Both the position numbers and the translations under genes were made by a program. DNA of 35,949 nt from Paulinella micropora (lineage: Eukaryota; Cercozoa; Imbricatea; Euglyphida): positions 761,302 through 797,250 of the forward strand of contig BJOX01000032.1 in NCBI GenBank assembly GCA_009731375.1. Reading direction: 5' to 3'. Shown piece after piece: positions 9,394-16,715 of the stretch (positions are counted from its first letter, which is position 1; each line of letters opens with the position of its first letter). The notes beneath the pieces were generated by a model, which saw only the letters and a list, made by a program, of their open reading frames with translations, was not told the origin of the DNA and made no database searches.

Positions 9394-10182
9394 ATGGATT
9401 ACAAGGGAGGGAGAAGTTCGGGTATTTACTATATCAACAGCAAAAACCGAATAACGGGAACAGACAGCGACTTTACACACGAAATAAACTTAAAATCACT
9501 AGATTCCCCCACACATTGTAAAATTCTTCATATTTATGTGCCGAAATCGTATTACTCTGTGGCTTCACCATATAATACTTTTACTCTTAGCGAAGACGGG
9601 TATGAGGCTTTAACTACGATACCTGAGGGCAAGTACACAATGAACAATTTAAAAAATAAGTTGTCGGAGGTACTGACGACAGAAAGTCCGAATGACTATA
9701 CTTATGTTGTCTCAAGCAACAATACAAACACAGAAGCGGAGGATGGCAAATTAACATTCAGTGTTTCAAATAACGGAGGTATTCAACCGCGGTTTATATT
9801 TGATGGTGATACCCGTATTCACGAGGTTATGGGTTTTGCTAATGATTGTATTAAATCGCCAAATGTAATTATTCTAACTGGTGAAAAAACTCTGTATCTT
9901 CAATCTGATTTGGTGAATGAAGGTGATAATCATGTGCTTCAAGAAATATACACAGCCAACGAAATTCCTTTTGGTTCTGTCATCTATGATGGAAGCGGGT
10001 CTGAGTATGGTAAAACATTGTCAGCAAGTTCAAATAATGTATTCAGGTTTTACTTGACGGACGAAAACGACCAAGCCATCAATCTTAATGGTTTAGGTAT
10101 CGTTATGACTTTATTGGTTTATCGTGAAACTAATTATTTTAGTTTATTTAATTCATTTTTCAATTTGTTAAAGTCGAGATAA
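9394..10182 (+). CDS. Penton-like minor capsid protein (single jelly roll)
   Basis: 262 codons from ATG 9394, eight bases after the nuclease stop. An upstream Met at 9358 would overlap the nuclease and is less likely. The N-terminus GIYYINSKNRITGTDSDFT resembles PLV penton proteins, in which INS.NR.SGT.S.F is common. Further typical features are VPKSYYSV, TIPEGKYTMNNLKNKL and RIHEVMGF. The protein is rich in beta-branched residues, as expected for a jelly roll that fills the capsid vertices. The frame is intact. Placement directly before the MCP matches PLV and Polinton morphogenesis modules. The name is inferred from family pattern, not from an alignment. Confidence 0.72.
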   Translation: MDYKGGRSSGIYYINSKNRITGTDSDFTHEINLKSLDSPTHCKILHIYVPKSYYSVASPYNTFTLSEDGYEALTTIPEGKYTMNNLKNKLSEVLTTESPNDYTYVVSSNNTNTEAEDGKLTFSVSNNGGIQPRFIFDGDTRIHEVMGFANDCIKSPNVIILTGEKTLYLQSDLVNEGDNHVLQEIYTANEIPFGSVIYDGSGSEYGKTLSASSNNVFRFYLTDENDQAINLNGLGIVMTLLVYRETNYFSLFNSFFNLLKSR

Positions 10183-10272
10183 TAAACTTAATATTTATTT
10201 TAATTATTTTTTTTTTATAAATATATTCTCGTGAATTAGTTAATTTACACTACTTCAAAAACAAAACAAAAA
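10183..10272 (+). promoter_or_regulatory. AT-rich intergenic leader before the MCP
   Basis: The interval contains a long T-run, ATAAATATATTC, and an A-rich leader (AAAAACAAAACAAAAA) directly before ATG 10273. It is the likely terminator region of the penton gene and promoter of the MCP gene. This is inferred from position and composition only. Confidence 0.35.
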
Positions 10273-11478
10273 ATGCCTGTCCAATACGGAGGAGAACTAG
10301 TCCATCAGACTAAGGAACTGCTCACTGGTAAGCATGAATTAACTAAACTTACCACTCGTGAAGGCTCGCAACCTGTCGCACTTACTACTGCTGGCGGTAT
10401 GGAAAACACATTTGAAATTCCTACTCGTCCTTTGAACCTTGCGAGGAGTGTGTTGCGATTACTTACACTCCGTCTGGTGCGGATGGTGCGGGTCGCTACA
10501 ATCGTATCTATATGGATTGTCTGTCTATGATTAAAACCATTGAATTGCGAAGCCGAAGCGGGCAGTATCTGTGTAATCTTCAACATGTGGGGAACTACAC
10601 TAAGGTGATATGGAAACCAGAAATGAAGTATGAAAAATTTATGGCACTGGAAAATCATGGTGCTGGTGTGGGTAGCGGTGCTATGCTTCAAAAGTGTAAT
10701 GCTGGAAAAGTTGAAATTGGAGCCGTAGCGGAAAGAAAAAACAATTACTGATGCGGCAGATGTTGCAGGTCTTAAGGTTGCAGTTCAAGGATATTACAAA
10801 GTGCCTCTTGTTAATGCCCGCCGTAATGATGATACCGCTCTCGCTGATAGCACTGCTGGCACCTATAGCCTTGTTAATATTCCTTTCAAGGAGGCTAAGT
10901 ATTTTGAAGGTGGGGGTGATAATACTGCCACCCCTGTTATTAATGTTAAGTTTCCTTTGGGTATGCTGTTTGGTACTATTTTTGAACTGGATAAGACTAT
11001 TGGATTTAATGAAATTTTGGATTTGCGGATTGTTTGGGCTGAAACCAACCGCTCTGCATTCTATGGCACTAATGTGAGTTCTATTGCCACTGGTGCTGCC
11101 GCTACGACCACTGGTGCTATCGTCTCTAACCTAAATCTATTCCTTGCTGTTGAGACTGACCCGAATGTCATCCTTGGTGTCCAGCAAAAGATTGCGGGTG
11201 AAGGCTTTCCATTTAAGATTGAGTATCCTATCGCTTGGAAGCAAAGTCTTCAAACAACTCAGCAAAATTTTGTTATCAAAATGAACCGCTCGCAGGGTGA
11301 GAGAATTCGTCGTATCTATACATCTGTCTTTAACAGCACTGAGAGTGCCAATACTTCTTTTGATAATGATAATAGAGCAGATGGTAAAGTTANNNNNNNN
11401 NNCTCTCGTCTTCAACAATGTTTTGTGATGACGAAGTCAGAACAAAATATCAAATATATTTTTTTACTTCACTTTTAA
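10273..11478 (+). pseudogene. Double-jelly-roll major capsid protein (frameshifted, gapped)
   Basis: Three successive frames make up one protein. The first (10273 to about 10430) holds MPVQYGGELVHQTKELLTG and GGMENTFEIPTRP. The second, after a frameshift near 10430, holds CEECVAITYTPSGADGAG and GQYLCNLQHVGNYTK. The third, after a shift in the A-run near 10735, runs from TITDAADVAGLKVAVQGYY to the gap at 11393. It includes FPLGMLFGTIFELDKTIGF and LDLRIVWAE, the strand pattern typical of PLV/Polinton MCPs. After the gap SRLQQ may be a last remnant, but the C-terminal strands are missing. The protein forms the pseudo-hexagonal capsomers. Confidence 0.72.
11393..11402. other. Assembly gap (10 N)
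   Basis: Ten N lie in the C-terminal third of the MCP frame. The true length of missing sequence is unknown. The rest of the MCP and other genes, for example a packaging ATPase, could be hidden or lost here. Confidence 0.95.
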
Positions 11479-11737
11479 TGTCAGTAAATTTCTCAAACCA
11501 CGGCTGTTTCATAACCCATTCAAGGTATGGCTTATCAATAACCGCTACATTTTGAATTTTCTTACCTTTATACTTACCGAATGGGAAAATATCCCTTGGC
11601 TTGCCTGCCCGTGCATTTTCAATCATTTGGATTTCGTCAGTAATTATCTTTTTAACATCGGTAAGAGAAAATGTTTCTTTTTTATTTTCAATAGAGAGTT
11701 TCTCAAACTTCTCACATAGTCTGGTGAGGGTGGTCAT
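11450..11737 (-). CDS. Small DUF3820 / exonuclease X C-terminal-like protein
   Basis: 95 codons, intact. The C-terminal half carries FPFGKYKGKKIQNVAVID, then YLEWVMKQPWFEKF, which matches the DUF3820 or exonuclease X C-terminal domain: a small nucleic-acid-associated fold with a G-K-Y/H-K-G core and a Y-L-x-W motif. The N-terminal half is helical. Such stand-alone domains occur in phages and in large and small eukaryotic DNA viruses. It sits just downstream of the PolB gene on the same strand. A TATATA lies 6 bases before the start codon. A role in replication or nucleic-acid processing is inferred. Confidence 0.6.
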   Translation of the reverse strand: MTTLTRLCEKFEKLSIENKKETFSLTDVKKIITDEIQMIENARAGKPRDIFPFGKYKGKKIQNVAVIDKPYLEWVMKQPWFEKFTDIKSEVKKYI

Positions 11738-11742
11738 TGGTC

Positions 11743-11748
11743 TATATA
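11743..11748 (-). promoter_or_regulatory. TATATA box before the DUF3820-type gene
   Basis: TATATA lies just upstream of the ATG whose first base is 11737 (minus strand). The same hexamer close to the start codon recurs before most other minus-strand genes of the viral block. Confidence 0.35.
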
Positions 11749-11800
11749 GAGTGGTAAAAAATTTTATGGAAAAAAATTAATTAATTAATGTTTTATTTTT

Positions 11801-14774
11801 TTAAGACTTGATTTGATATCCGAAAGGGATACTATAATTTTCGTTGATAAACTCACGCCCGCACCACTTATTTTCATTAACTTTCTTTTTCAAATGAGTA
11901 TTATGTAAAATACTGAAATATGGGATATCTTGTTGCTTACTATTTCTACTCATATGGATTTTCTTCATTTGGAAATCTCTACAATTTGCAATACTTTCTC
12001 CATTATCCATTTTTTCGTAAATTTCTGGGTTTAACTCTTTTGAACTTAAGCCTTTACCTCTTAAGTGATAATATCTTTTTTTAACTCCTTCATTTTCATA
12101 GCATTCAACGATATGAACTCCTTCGCTTTTGTGTTTCAAGGCATTCTTGGTTAATGAAGGTATCATTGCTTCATTGGTCGTAAATTCTAACATATATAAT
12201 TTTGGAGCAATCCATATTCCTTTTATTATTTTACATCCATCTCCTAAATCATCAGTAATACCCCCGAGAGATTTATCACCCAACCTTTTAATAAGTTTAG
12301 CCGAATTCACGTGTAATATCAAACTATCGGTATCGGTGTAATAAAAGTCTTCTTCTACTTCTCTATTTGGATTAGCCTCTTTTATGTAATTATACATAAT
12401 CCTTCTGCTGTATGCTAGAATGAAAGCCCCGTAGTGAGAAGGTTTTGTTATGCTATCTTCAACCAGAACTTCATTTCTGGGAATTCCGGAAGCGTGCCAT
12501 AATTTTTTTCCATCAGTATCTGTGAATTCAACTACATTTGAGATATAGTGTTTATTCCAGAATTTCCAGTATCCATCATTAGTTGTTATATATTCTGTTT
12601 TAGTCGGAATAGGTCGTTGTATCATTTTACCATATAACGAATTCATAAATAGTTTTGCTAATAGATACTGCGGTATGCCTTTCTCGCTAGTCTCTTTAGC
12701 CTTAAACATTTCCTGAATGTATTCATTGAATACTGGTTCCGCTTCTTCCGAGTAATAGTCTTTATGAATTGTTATCTCATAACCTTCCTTAACCATATCT
12801 TCAATATCTACAGATGTAATCCATTGGTTTTTCATATCTGTTAGGTTCCATTTTAATGATCCCATTCTATCTCGCTGACCGACCCTTGAATGAAGTAAGT
12901 TTTTTGGAGATATATAATCAACATTGTAAATACCGATCGGAAGATTATTAATATTAAAAGGTGCTATCGCCTCTTTTATTTGTCCGACCATGAAGAGATT
13001 AAGCCTCGCCGTCGGATAAAGTGATACAACATCCGCATCAATTAAATAATCCGTCAGTTCGTCAAATGAGATTTTTCCATTTATGTAATCATGATATTGA
13101 TTTGAAATAAATCTCTTTTTACTCGGGTATGTCCGTGCTCCGATTACTGCTTTTCTAAAGGCTTTTTCTTGTTCTATTGTTGGAAGTCTTACATCATGCT
13201 TTCCGTCAATCATTTTTTTCCAAATATTGAAAGCAAGGCTTGAAGTTGAGATATATGAAGTTAGATTAACTGAATGTTTTTCAAATATCTCTGAGTTTAA
13301 CTTGTCATAGAATTCTTTCAACCCCATAACATCACACTTAAGATATTCCTTGAGTGTTCTTACACATATCCCACATTTTAATATTTTCAAACTCCAGAGA
13401 GATAATTGATCCGTTATTTATTTTTGACGACTTCGGTTTAATTCCTCTTCTAATCAATTCTTGTAAAATGAAGTAGTGGTCGAAGTTGGCCCCATTAAAA
13501 CCATTTACATAAAGAATTGGTTCTTCATTTTCTTTTCTTCTTCCCTTTCTTACTCCTCCTACTTTTTTTGCTGGTGTTTGCATTTTTGTCTTTTCCCATT
13601 CTTCCTTTAATTTTCTTCCTTTTTCTATAAGTAAATCAAGAAATTTAGAAATACAATCTTTACCAGCATAATATTTAAATCCCTCTTTTCCTCGTGTATA
13701 TCCGACGATATAGCAATCGTGAATATCAAACCCTGAAGCAATCAATTTGTTTCTCCAAGTTTCTAAGTCGTAATGAAGGATTTCATCTTTATTATTATAT
13801 TTTTCTGGGTAGAAATTAGTTAATAAATGTCGCTGACCATTCTTTAGAATTCTAGTATTAGCATAATTTATTCTTTTCGGATTGCATGTGTGCTTATCGT
13901 AATATTCATACAAACATTTTTCACATTTGTTTTTATATCTTTTGATTAAACCGAAATAATGATTATTATCTAAGTAAATCATAATGTCTGCTTCTTCTCC
14001 AATATCATTTGTTCTTATGGTTTCTTTTGTATAAGCATTCGTAATTTCGTATGTCTTATTTTCTTTTATGTATTTATTAAGGATTTGTAAGGCGATAGAG
14101 AATGGAATAGGACAATCTTTAGAAAGATTAAATTGCTCTCTTATGTCATTACATCTTTTTCTGTTAATAATTGGAATATTAAGAATATCTTTACAAAGGA
14201 AGAACAAGCAGTTATTATTTTTGCTGGCGGGAGAAATTAATATACTTTCTTCTGCTTTTGTTTTTTTATATTTTTTCTTTCCTTCGTAGCATCCTCCACT
14301 GCTCTCTTGAAATATTACAACTTTAGCATATTCAATAATTCTGTCATAGCCAGAACCGGAAGCCTGAATATTATCTATGTTAAATTCATTTAACATTTCA
14401 ATGAAAGCATCATAATCCTTTATTTGAAAACAATTAAAAGATTTCTTTTTTAAATAGGTGTTAAATTCTTTTGATTCCGTTATATATGTAAGTGAAACAT
14501 TGACATCGGCATTTCTCGTCATCCCTTTTCTTTTCGCATCTAACAATATAGGGAGTAATACTTCGTGCTCTAATTTGTCAGTATCGTAAAAATTTATATC
14601 TAACCCTGCTCGTTCATATGTGAGAGAATTTGATTAATTATCTCGTCTAGATTTTAACTCAACTACTTTGAATTCCTTCTTGCTCTCTCTAGTTGTAGTT
14701 TTCCTCAAATTCGCTCTTACCTTTGCTAGTTCTACATTTTCCTTAGTCGGTCTGGGCGGTAAGGGTGGTGGCAT
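11801..14774 (-). pseudogene. Protein-primed family B DNA polymerase (interrupted)
   Basis: The gene reads from ATG 14774 (start MPPPLPPRPTKEN) through an in-frame TAA at 14634-14636, then on through NFYDTDKLEHEVLLPIL to about 13345. A change of frame then leads to the stop at 11801. Exonuclease motifs: Exo I HYDLETW, Exo II NGFNGANFDHYF, Exo III EYLKCDV (YxxxD). Polymerase motifs: A DADVVSLYP, B KLFMNSLYGK, C YYTDTDSLI. Long segments between A and B fit the TPR insertions of protein-primed enzymes. Exo II and Exo III lie too close together at the frame change, so about 40-60 codons also seem deleted. It would replicate the linear viral genome from a terminal protein. Confidence 0.82.
14634..14774 (-). 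CDS. 46-codon ORF, probable N-terminus of the PolB gene
   Basis: This short frame (MPPPLPPRPTKEN ... SRRDN) ends at TAA 14634-14636 and is in exactly the same frame as the PolB N-terminal sequence that follows (SNSLTYERAGLD). TATATA stands at 14785-14790, about 11 bases before the ATG. The simplest reading is that it is the true start of PolB, cut off by a nonsense mutation. The alternative is a separate 46-residue basic, proline-led protein. Confidence 0.5.
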   Translation of the reverse strand: MPPPLPPRPTKENVELAKVRANLRKTTTRESKKEFKVVELKSRRDN

Positions 14775-14784
14775 ATTTTACTTT

Positions 14785-14790
14785 TATATA
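14785..14790 (-). promoter_or_regulatory. TATATA box before the PolB gene
   Basis: TATATA (in CTTATATAAAAG on the minus strand) stands about 11 bases upstream of ATG 14774. It supports this ATG as the transcription-proximal start of the polymerase gene. Confidence 0.4.
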
Positions 14791-14923
14791 AGTGTGGATA
14801 TAAAAATAATAAAATAAATTAAATTGTTTTACCGATATATATATAAATATAAATTGTCTTACCTTTAATACGAACTTCATTTTATTTATTTATTACAAAA
14901 AATAATTTTTTTGTTTTTTTATT

Positions 14924-15100
14924 TTATGCTCCTCTCGTCTTCATTTCTTCATACTCTTTAAGTTTCCTGTTTCGTTCTTTCAATTTTTCCTTTCTTCTTG
15001 TATTTACTTCTTCGCGGTGCTTAATATAATAAGCCATTGATTTTTCATTGTTAGCCTTTCGTTTGTCCTCTAGGGTGAGATATTTCTTATGCCTACCCAT
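14924..15100 (-). CDS. Small basic, helical viral protein (58 residues)
   Basis: From ATG at 15100 (MGRHKKYLTLEDKRKANN) the frame runs 58 codons with very high Lys/Arg/Glu content and a long predicted helix (KHREEVNTRRKEKLKERN), ending MKTRGA. An upstream in-frame Met at 15154 is open, but it runs through three stacked hairpins that look like non-coding leader, so I prefer 15100. Short Lys-rich proteins like this are common in PLVs and may bind DNA or RNA. I recognise no named family. Confidence 0.5.
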   Translation of the reverse strand: MGRHKKYLTLEDKRKANNEKSMAYYIKHREEVNTRRKEKLKERNRKLKEYEEMKTRGA

Positions 15101-15162
15101 CGAAACTTTTATAAAAAGTTTCGCAAAACCTTTTTGCTCAAAGATTTTTTTCAAAATCTTTG
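15101..15162. repeat. Three consecutive hairpins in the leader of the 58-residue ORF
   Basis: Perfect stems stand side by side. 15101-15123 is CGAAACTTTT / AAAAGTTTCG with loop ATA. 15123-15137 is GCAAAA / TTTTGC. 15139-15162 is CAAAGATTTT / AAAATCTTTG with a 4-nt loop. They abut the ATG at 15100 directly. Possible roles are terminator of the upstream transcript, leader structure, or replication signal. Confidence 0.55.
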
Positions 15163-15168
15163 TATATT

Positions 15169-15215
15169 ATAAGTAATAATATTTATTTCTTTAAATGGTT
15201 TTACATTTTATTTTT
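15169..15215. repeat. 47-bp gene-boundary repeat, copy 1
   Basis: This sequence is identical over 47 bp to 15488-15534. It covers the last codons and stop of the 90-residue gene and the upstream region of the next gene on the minus strand. It contains AATAAA-type signals on that strand. Confidence 0.7.
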
Positions 15216-15480
15216 TATTCAATAATATCATAGACCTTAATTTAAGTTGTGCGATTGCTTCTTCACAAATTCGCCATTTATGTATATTCAATGTGGTTGA
15301 AGGTTCTTCCAATATTTTGTTCCTTTGTTCAATCCAAAACTTGAATGCCTTACTATATCTCTGAAGCACTTCTCTTTTTGTGTATTTCTTAATCCTTCTA
15401 TCGTCCGCTAATGCTTCTGGAAAATGTAAGTTGTATAGTTCTTTCATTTCTTTGTCCGCTTGTATCATTATAGAAGACAT
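15208..15480 (-). CDS. Unrecognised helical viral protein (90 residues)
   Basis: 90 intact codons (MSSIMIQADKEMKELYN ... LRSMILLNKK). The protein looks all-helical, charged and slightly basic, with a central YTKREVLQRYSKAFKFW and one Cys. TATATA stands at 15485-15490, five bases before the start. No domain is recognised. Being in the minus-strand row with PolB and two zinc-finger genes suggests a replication-class or regulatory role. The stop lies in a 47-bp repeat that also ends the next gene. Confidence 0.55.
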   Translation of the reverse strand: MSSIMIQADKEMKELYNLHFPEALADDRRIKKYTKREVLQRYSKAFKFWIEQRNKILEEPSTTLNIHKWRICEEAIAQLKLRSMILLNKK

Positions 15481-15484
15481 ATTA

Positions 15485-15490
15485 TATATA
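15485..15490 (-). promoter_or_regulatory. TATATA box before the 90-residue gene
   Basis: TATATA directly precedes the start codon at 15480 on the minus strand, as for the other minus-strand viral genes. Confidence 0.35.
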
Positions 15491-15534
15491 AGTAATAATA
15501 TTTATTTCTTTAAATGGTTTTACATTTTATTTTT
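15488..15534. repeat. 47-bp gene-boundary repeat, copy 2
   Basis: This copy is identical to 15169-15215. It spans the stop region of the 85-residue zinc-finger gene (15520-15777) and the promoter of the 90-residue gene. The same cassette thus serves two successive gene boundaries. Confidence 0.7.
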
Positions 15535-15777
15535 AAAATATCTTTCTATGTCATCATCTCTTCTTATAGTTAATTTACAAGGTTTTCCGCCTATCATAAT
15601 TTCTTGTTTTTCTGCGAAGTGGTCTCTATGGAATTGACTTTTTTTGTGTGTGTATTTATTGTATATTTTCAATGTCTTTCCACATATACATACATAAGTC
15701 TGTTTTCTCTTTTCTTTTACATACTCTGCTCTCTTATGTTTTCTTAATTGTTTTCTTTCATCAATCTGGTTTGACAT
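15520..15777 (-). CDS. Small zinc-finger viral protein (85 residues)
   Basis: 85 intact codons. A strongly basic N-terminus (MSNQIDERKQLRKHKRAEY) leads into a compact zinc finger, CICGKTLKIYNKYTHKKSQFH (Cys-x-Cys ... His-x5-His). A Lys/Arg/Asp-rich tail follows. Fingers of this shape are frequent in giant viruses and PLVs and probably bind nucleic acid. The same finger type occurs in the 54-residue protein at 16077-16241 and at the end of the GIY-YIG nuclease. The start codon sits in the context TATATATGTAAATG. Confidence 0.6.
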   Translation of the reverse strand: MSNQIDERKQLRKHKRAEYVKEKRKQTYVCICGKTLKIYNKYTHKKSQFHRDHFAEKQEIMIGGKPCKLTIRRDDDIERYFKNKM

Positions 15778-15782
15778 TTACA

Positions 15783-15798
15783 TATATATACTATATAA
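15783..15798 (-). promoter_or_regulatory. TATA-rich promoter before the 85-residue zinc-finger gene
   Basis: Two TATATA-type boxes (15783-15790 and 15793-15797) lie within 20 bases upstream of ATG 15777. The leader reads TATATATGTAA then ATG, nearly the same as that of the 54-residue gene. Confidence 0.4.
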
Positions 15799-16076
15799 AA
15801 GAAATAGAAACGGATAAAGTCCGATTTGATATTTAATAATTGGTGGCACTATAGACAGCTAAAAATGTTATCACGTGGTTTTTTCTGAGAGGATGCGAAA
15901 ACAAAAAATCATACTTTTCGTTTTCGCACTTTTGGCCAACTTTTATAAAAAATTGTATGAAATATTTTATAAAAAAGTTCGTTGATGACAAAGTCAGAAA
16001 AAAGAAAAACGAAGTTTTTCTAAAAGAATAAAATAAAAAGATAAGTGTGCTATAGTGGTACCTATAGTAGTAAAAT

Positions 16077-16241
16077 TTATTGATTTTGATATTGGTGTGT
16101 TTTTTTATGTCTTGATAAATTCGCTCTTGATACTTCTGCTCCACATTCACATTTTATTTTTTCTTTTGCTTTCTTGTTTATTTTATCTCTGTTGATTTGC
16201 TTGTATAGTTGTTTAGAATTAGGTCTTATATAGTCTCCCAT
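16077..16241 (-). CDS. Small C2H2-type zinc-finger viral protein (54 residues)
   Basis: 54 codons from ATG 16241 (MGDYIRPNSKQLYKQ) to TAA 16077. A Lys-rich helix (DKINKKAKEKIK) precedes CECGAEVSRANLSRHKKTH, a finger with Cys-x-Cys and His-x3-His. The C-terminus is YQNQ. The leader TATATTTATGTAA matches the 85-residue zinc-finger gene, supporting a real, similarly regulated gene. The overlapping 105-codon minus-strand frame at 15833-16150 is Phe/Tyr-rich, looks like a shadow and was not called. A role in DNA/RNA binding is inferred from the fold. Confidence 0.6.
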   Translation of the reverse strand: MGDYIRPNSKQLYKQINRDKINKKAKEKIKCECGAEVSRANLSRHKKTHQYQNQ

Positions 16242-16433
16242 TTACATAAATATATTTTTCGCTATTCTTTAAAAGGAATAGAGAAGTTGTTCGCTAATCC
16301 TTTTTTTTTTTGAAGTAGAGGAAAACGAATTTATTTATTTTGCTTTCTTATATTTATCAAAAAATTTTGCTTTTTTATTTTGCTGTTTTGAGGCTTAGTA
16401 TTGATTGTTTAAACTATCAATAGGAAGGACGAT
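16242..16433. other. AT-rich right-hand part of the viral block
   Basis: No open frame of substance is seen. It holds homopolymer T-runs and a 20-bp imperfect palindrome centred on GTTTAAAC (16411-16430). It is probably non-coding terminal sequence of the virus. Confidence 0.4.
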
Positions 16434-16486
16434 ACATTTTTGGAAGGGGGTTTTTGAGGCACGAAAAAAACACCCCCCAAAAATGT
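16434..16486. repeat. Long hairpin near the viral right end
   Basis: ACATTTTTGG pairs with CCAAAAATGT at the outside. GGGGGTTTTT pairs, with a bulge, with AAAAAACACCCCC inside, leaving a short GAGGCACG loop. Together this is a stem of about 20 bp with two small interruptions. It resembles a terminal or replication hairpin, or a bidirectional terminator. Confidence 0.5.
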
Positions 16487-16535
16487 GTATTTATCTACTA
16501 ATCTTTATATGTATTTTTTCAAACATTATTGTGTT

Positions 16536-16648
16536 AGCATTTTTGTCCTTTTTTTGTTTTAGCATTTTCACTAGTCTATAAAAGCATTTTTGTCCTTTTT
16601 TTGTTTTAGCATTTTCACTAGTCTATAAAAGCATTTTTGTCCTTTTTT
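16536..16648. repeat. 47-bp tandem repeat, about 2.4 copies
   Basis: The unit starts AGCATTTTTGTCC and ends AGTCTATAAA. Copies are at 16536-16582 and 16583-16629, plus a partial third to about 16648. It lies at the AT-rich right end of the viral block, where PLVs and related viruses often carry terminal repeats. Confidence 0.75.
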
Positions 16649-16715
16649 ATATGAAATTAACTAATTTTATCATATTTATACGAATTCCTAGCATATTTTA
16701 AACGAAACACTAAAA

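Larger units (their letters stand above)
8562..16715. mobile_element. Endogenous polinton-like virus (PLV) fragment
   Basis: Base composition drops abruptly to AT-rich at about 8561 and rises again near 16720. The block is densely coding and holds virus hallmark genes: the end of an adenain-type protease, a GIY-YIG nuclease, penton-type and double-jelly-roll capsid proteins, a protein-primed PolB and small zinc-finger proteins. Gene content and size fit PLVs, adintoviruses or Polintons. A packaging ATPase and integrase are not seen. A 10-N gap interrupts the MCP gene. The left end is truncated inside the protease gene and no terminal inverted repeat pair can be matched. Several genes are broken, so it is probably a decaying integrated copy. 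Confidence 0.82.

Noticed and set aside
10305-10691. 128-codon minus-strand frame across the MCP
   Set aside because: It is antisense to the capsid gene and has no conserved features; a shadow frame.
15833-16150. 105-codon Phe/Tyr-rich minus-strand frame
   Set aside because: It overlaps the better-supported zinc-finger gene at 16077-16241 in another frame and has homopolymer-like composition.
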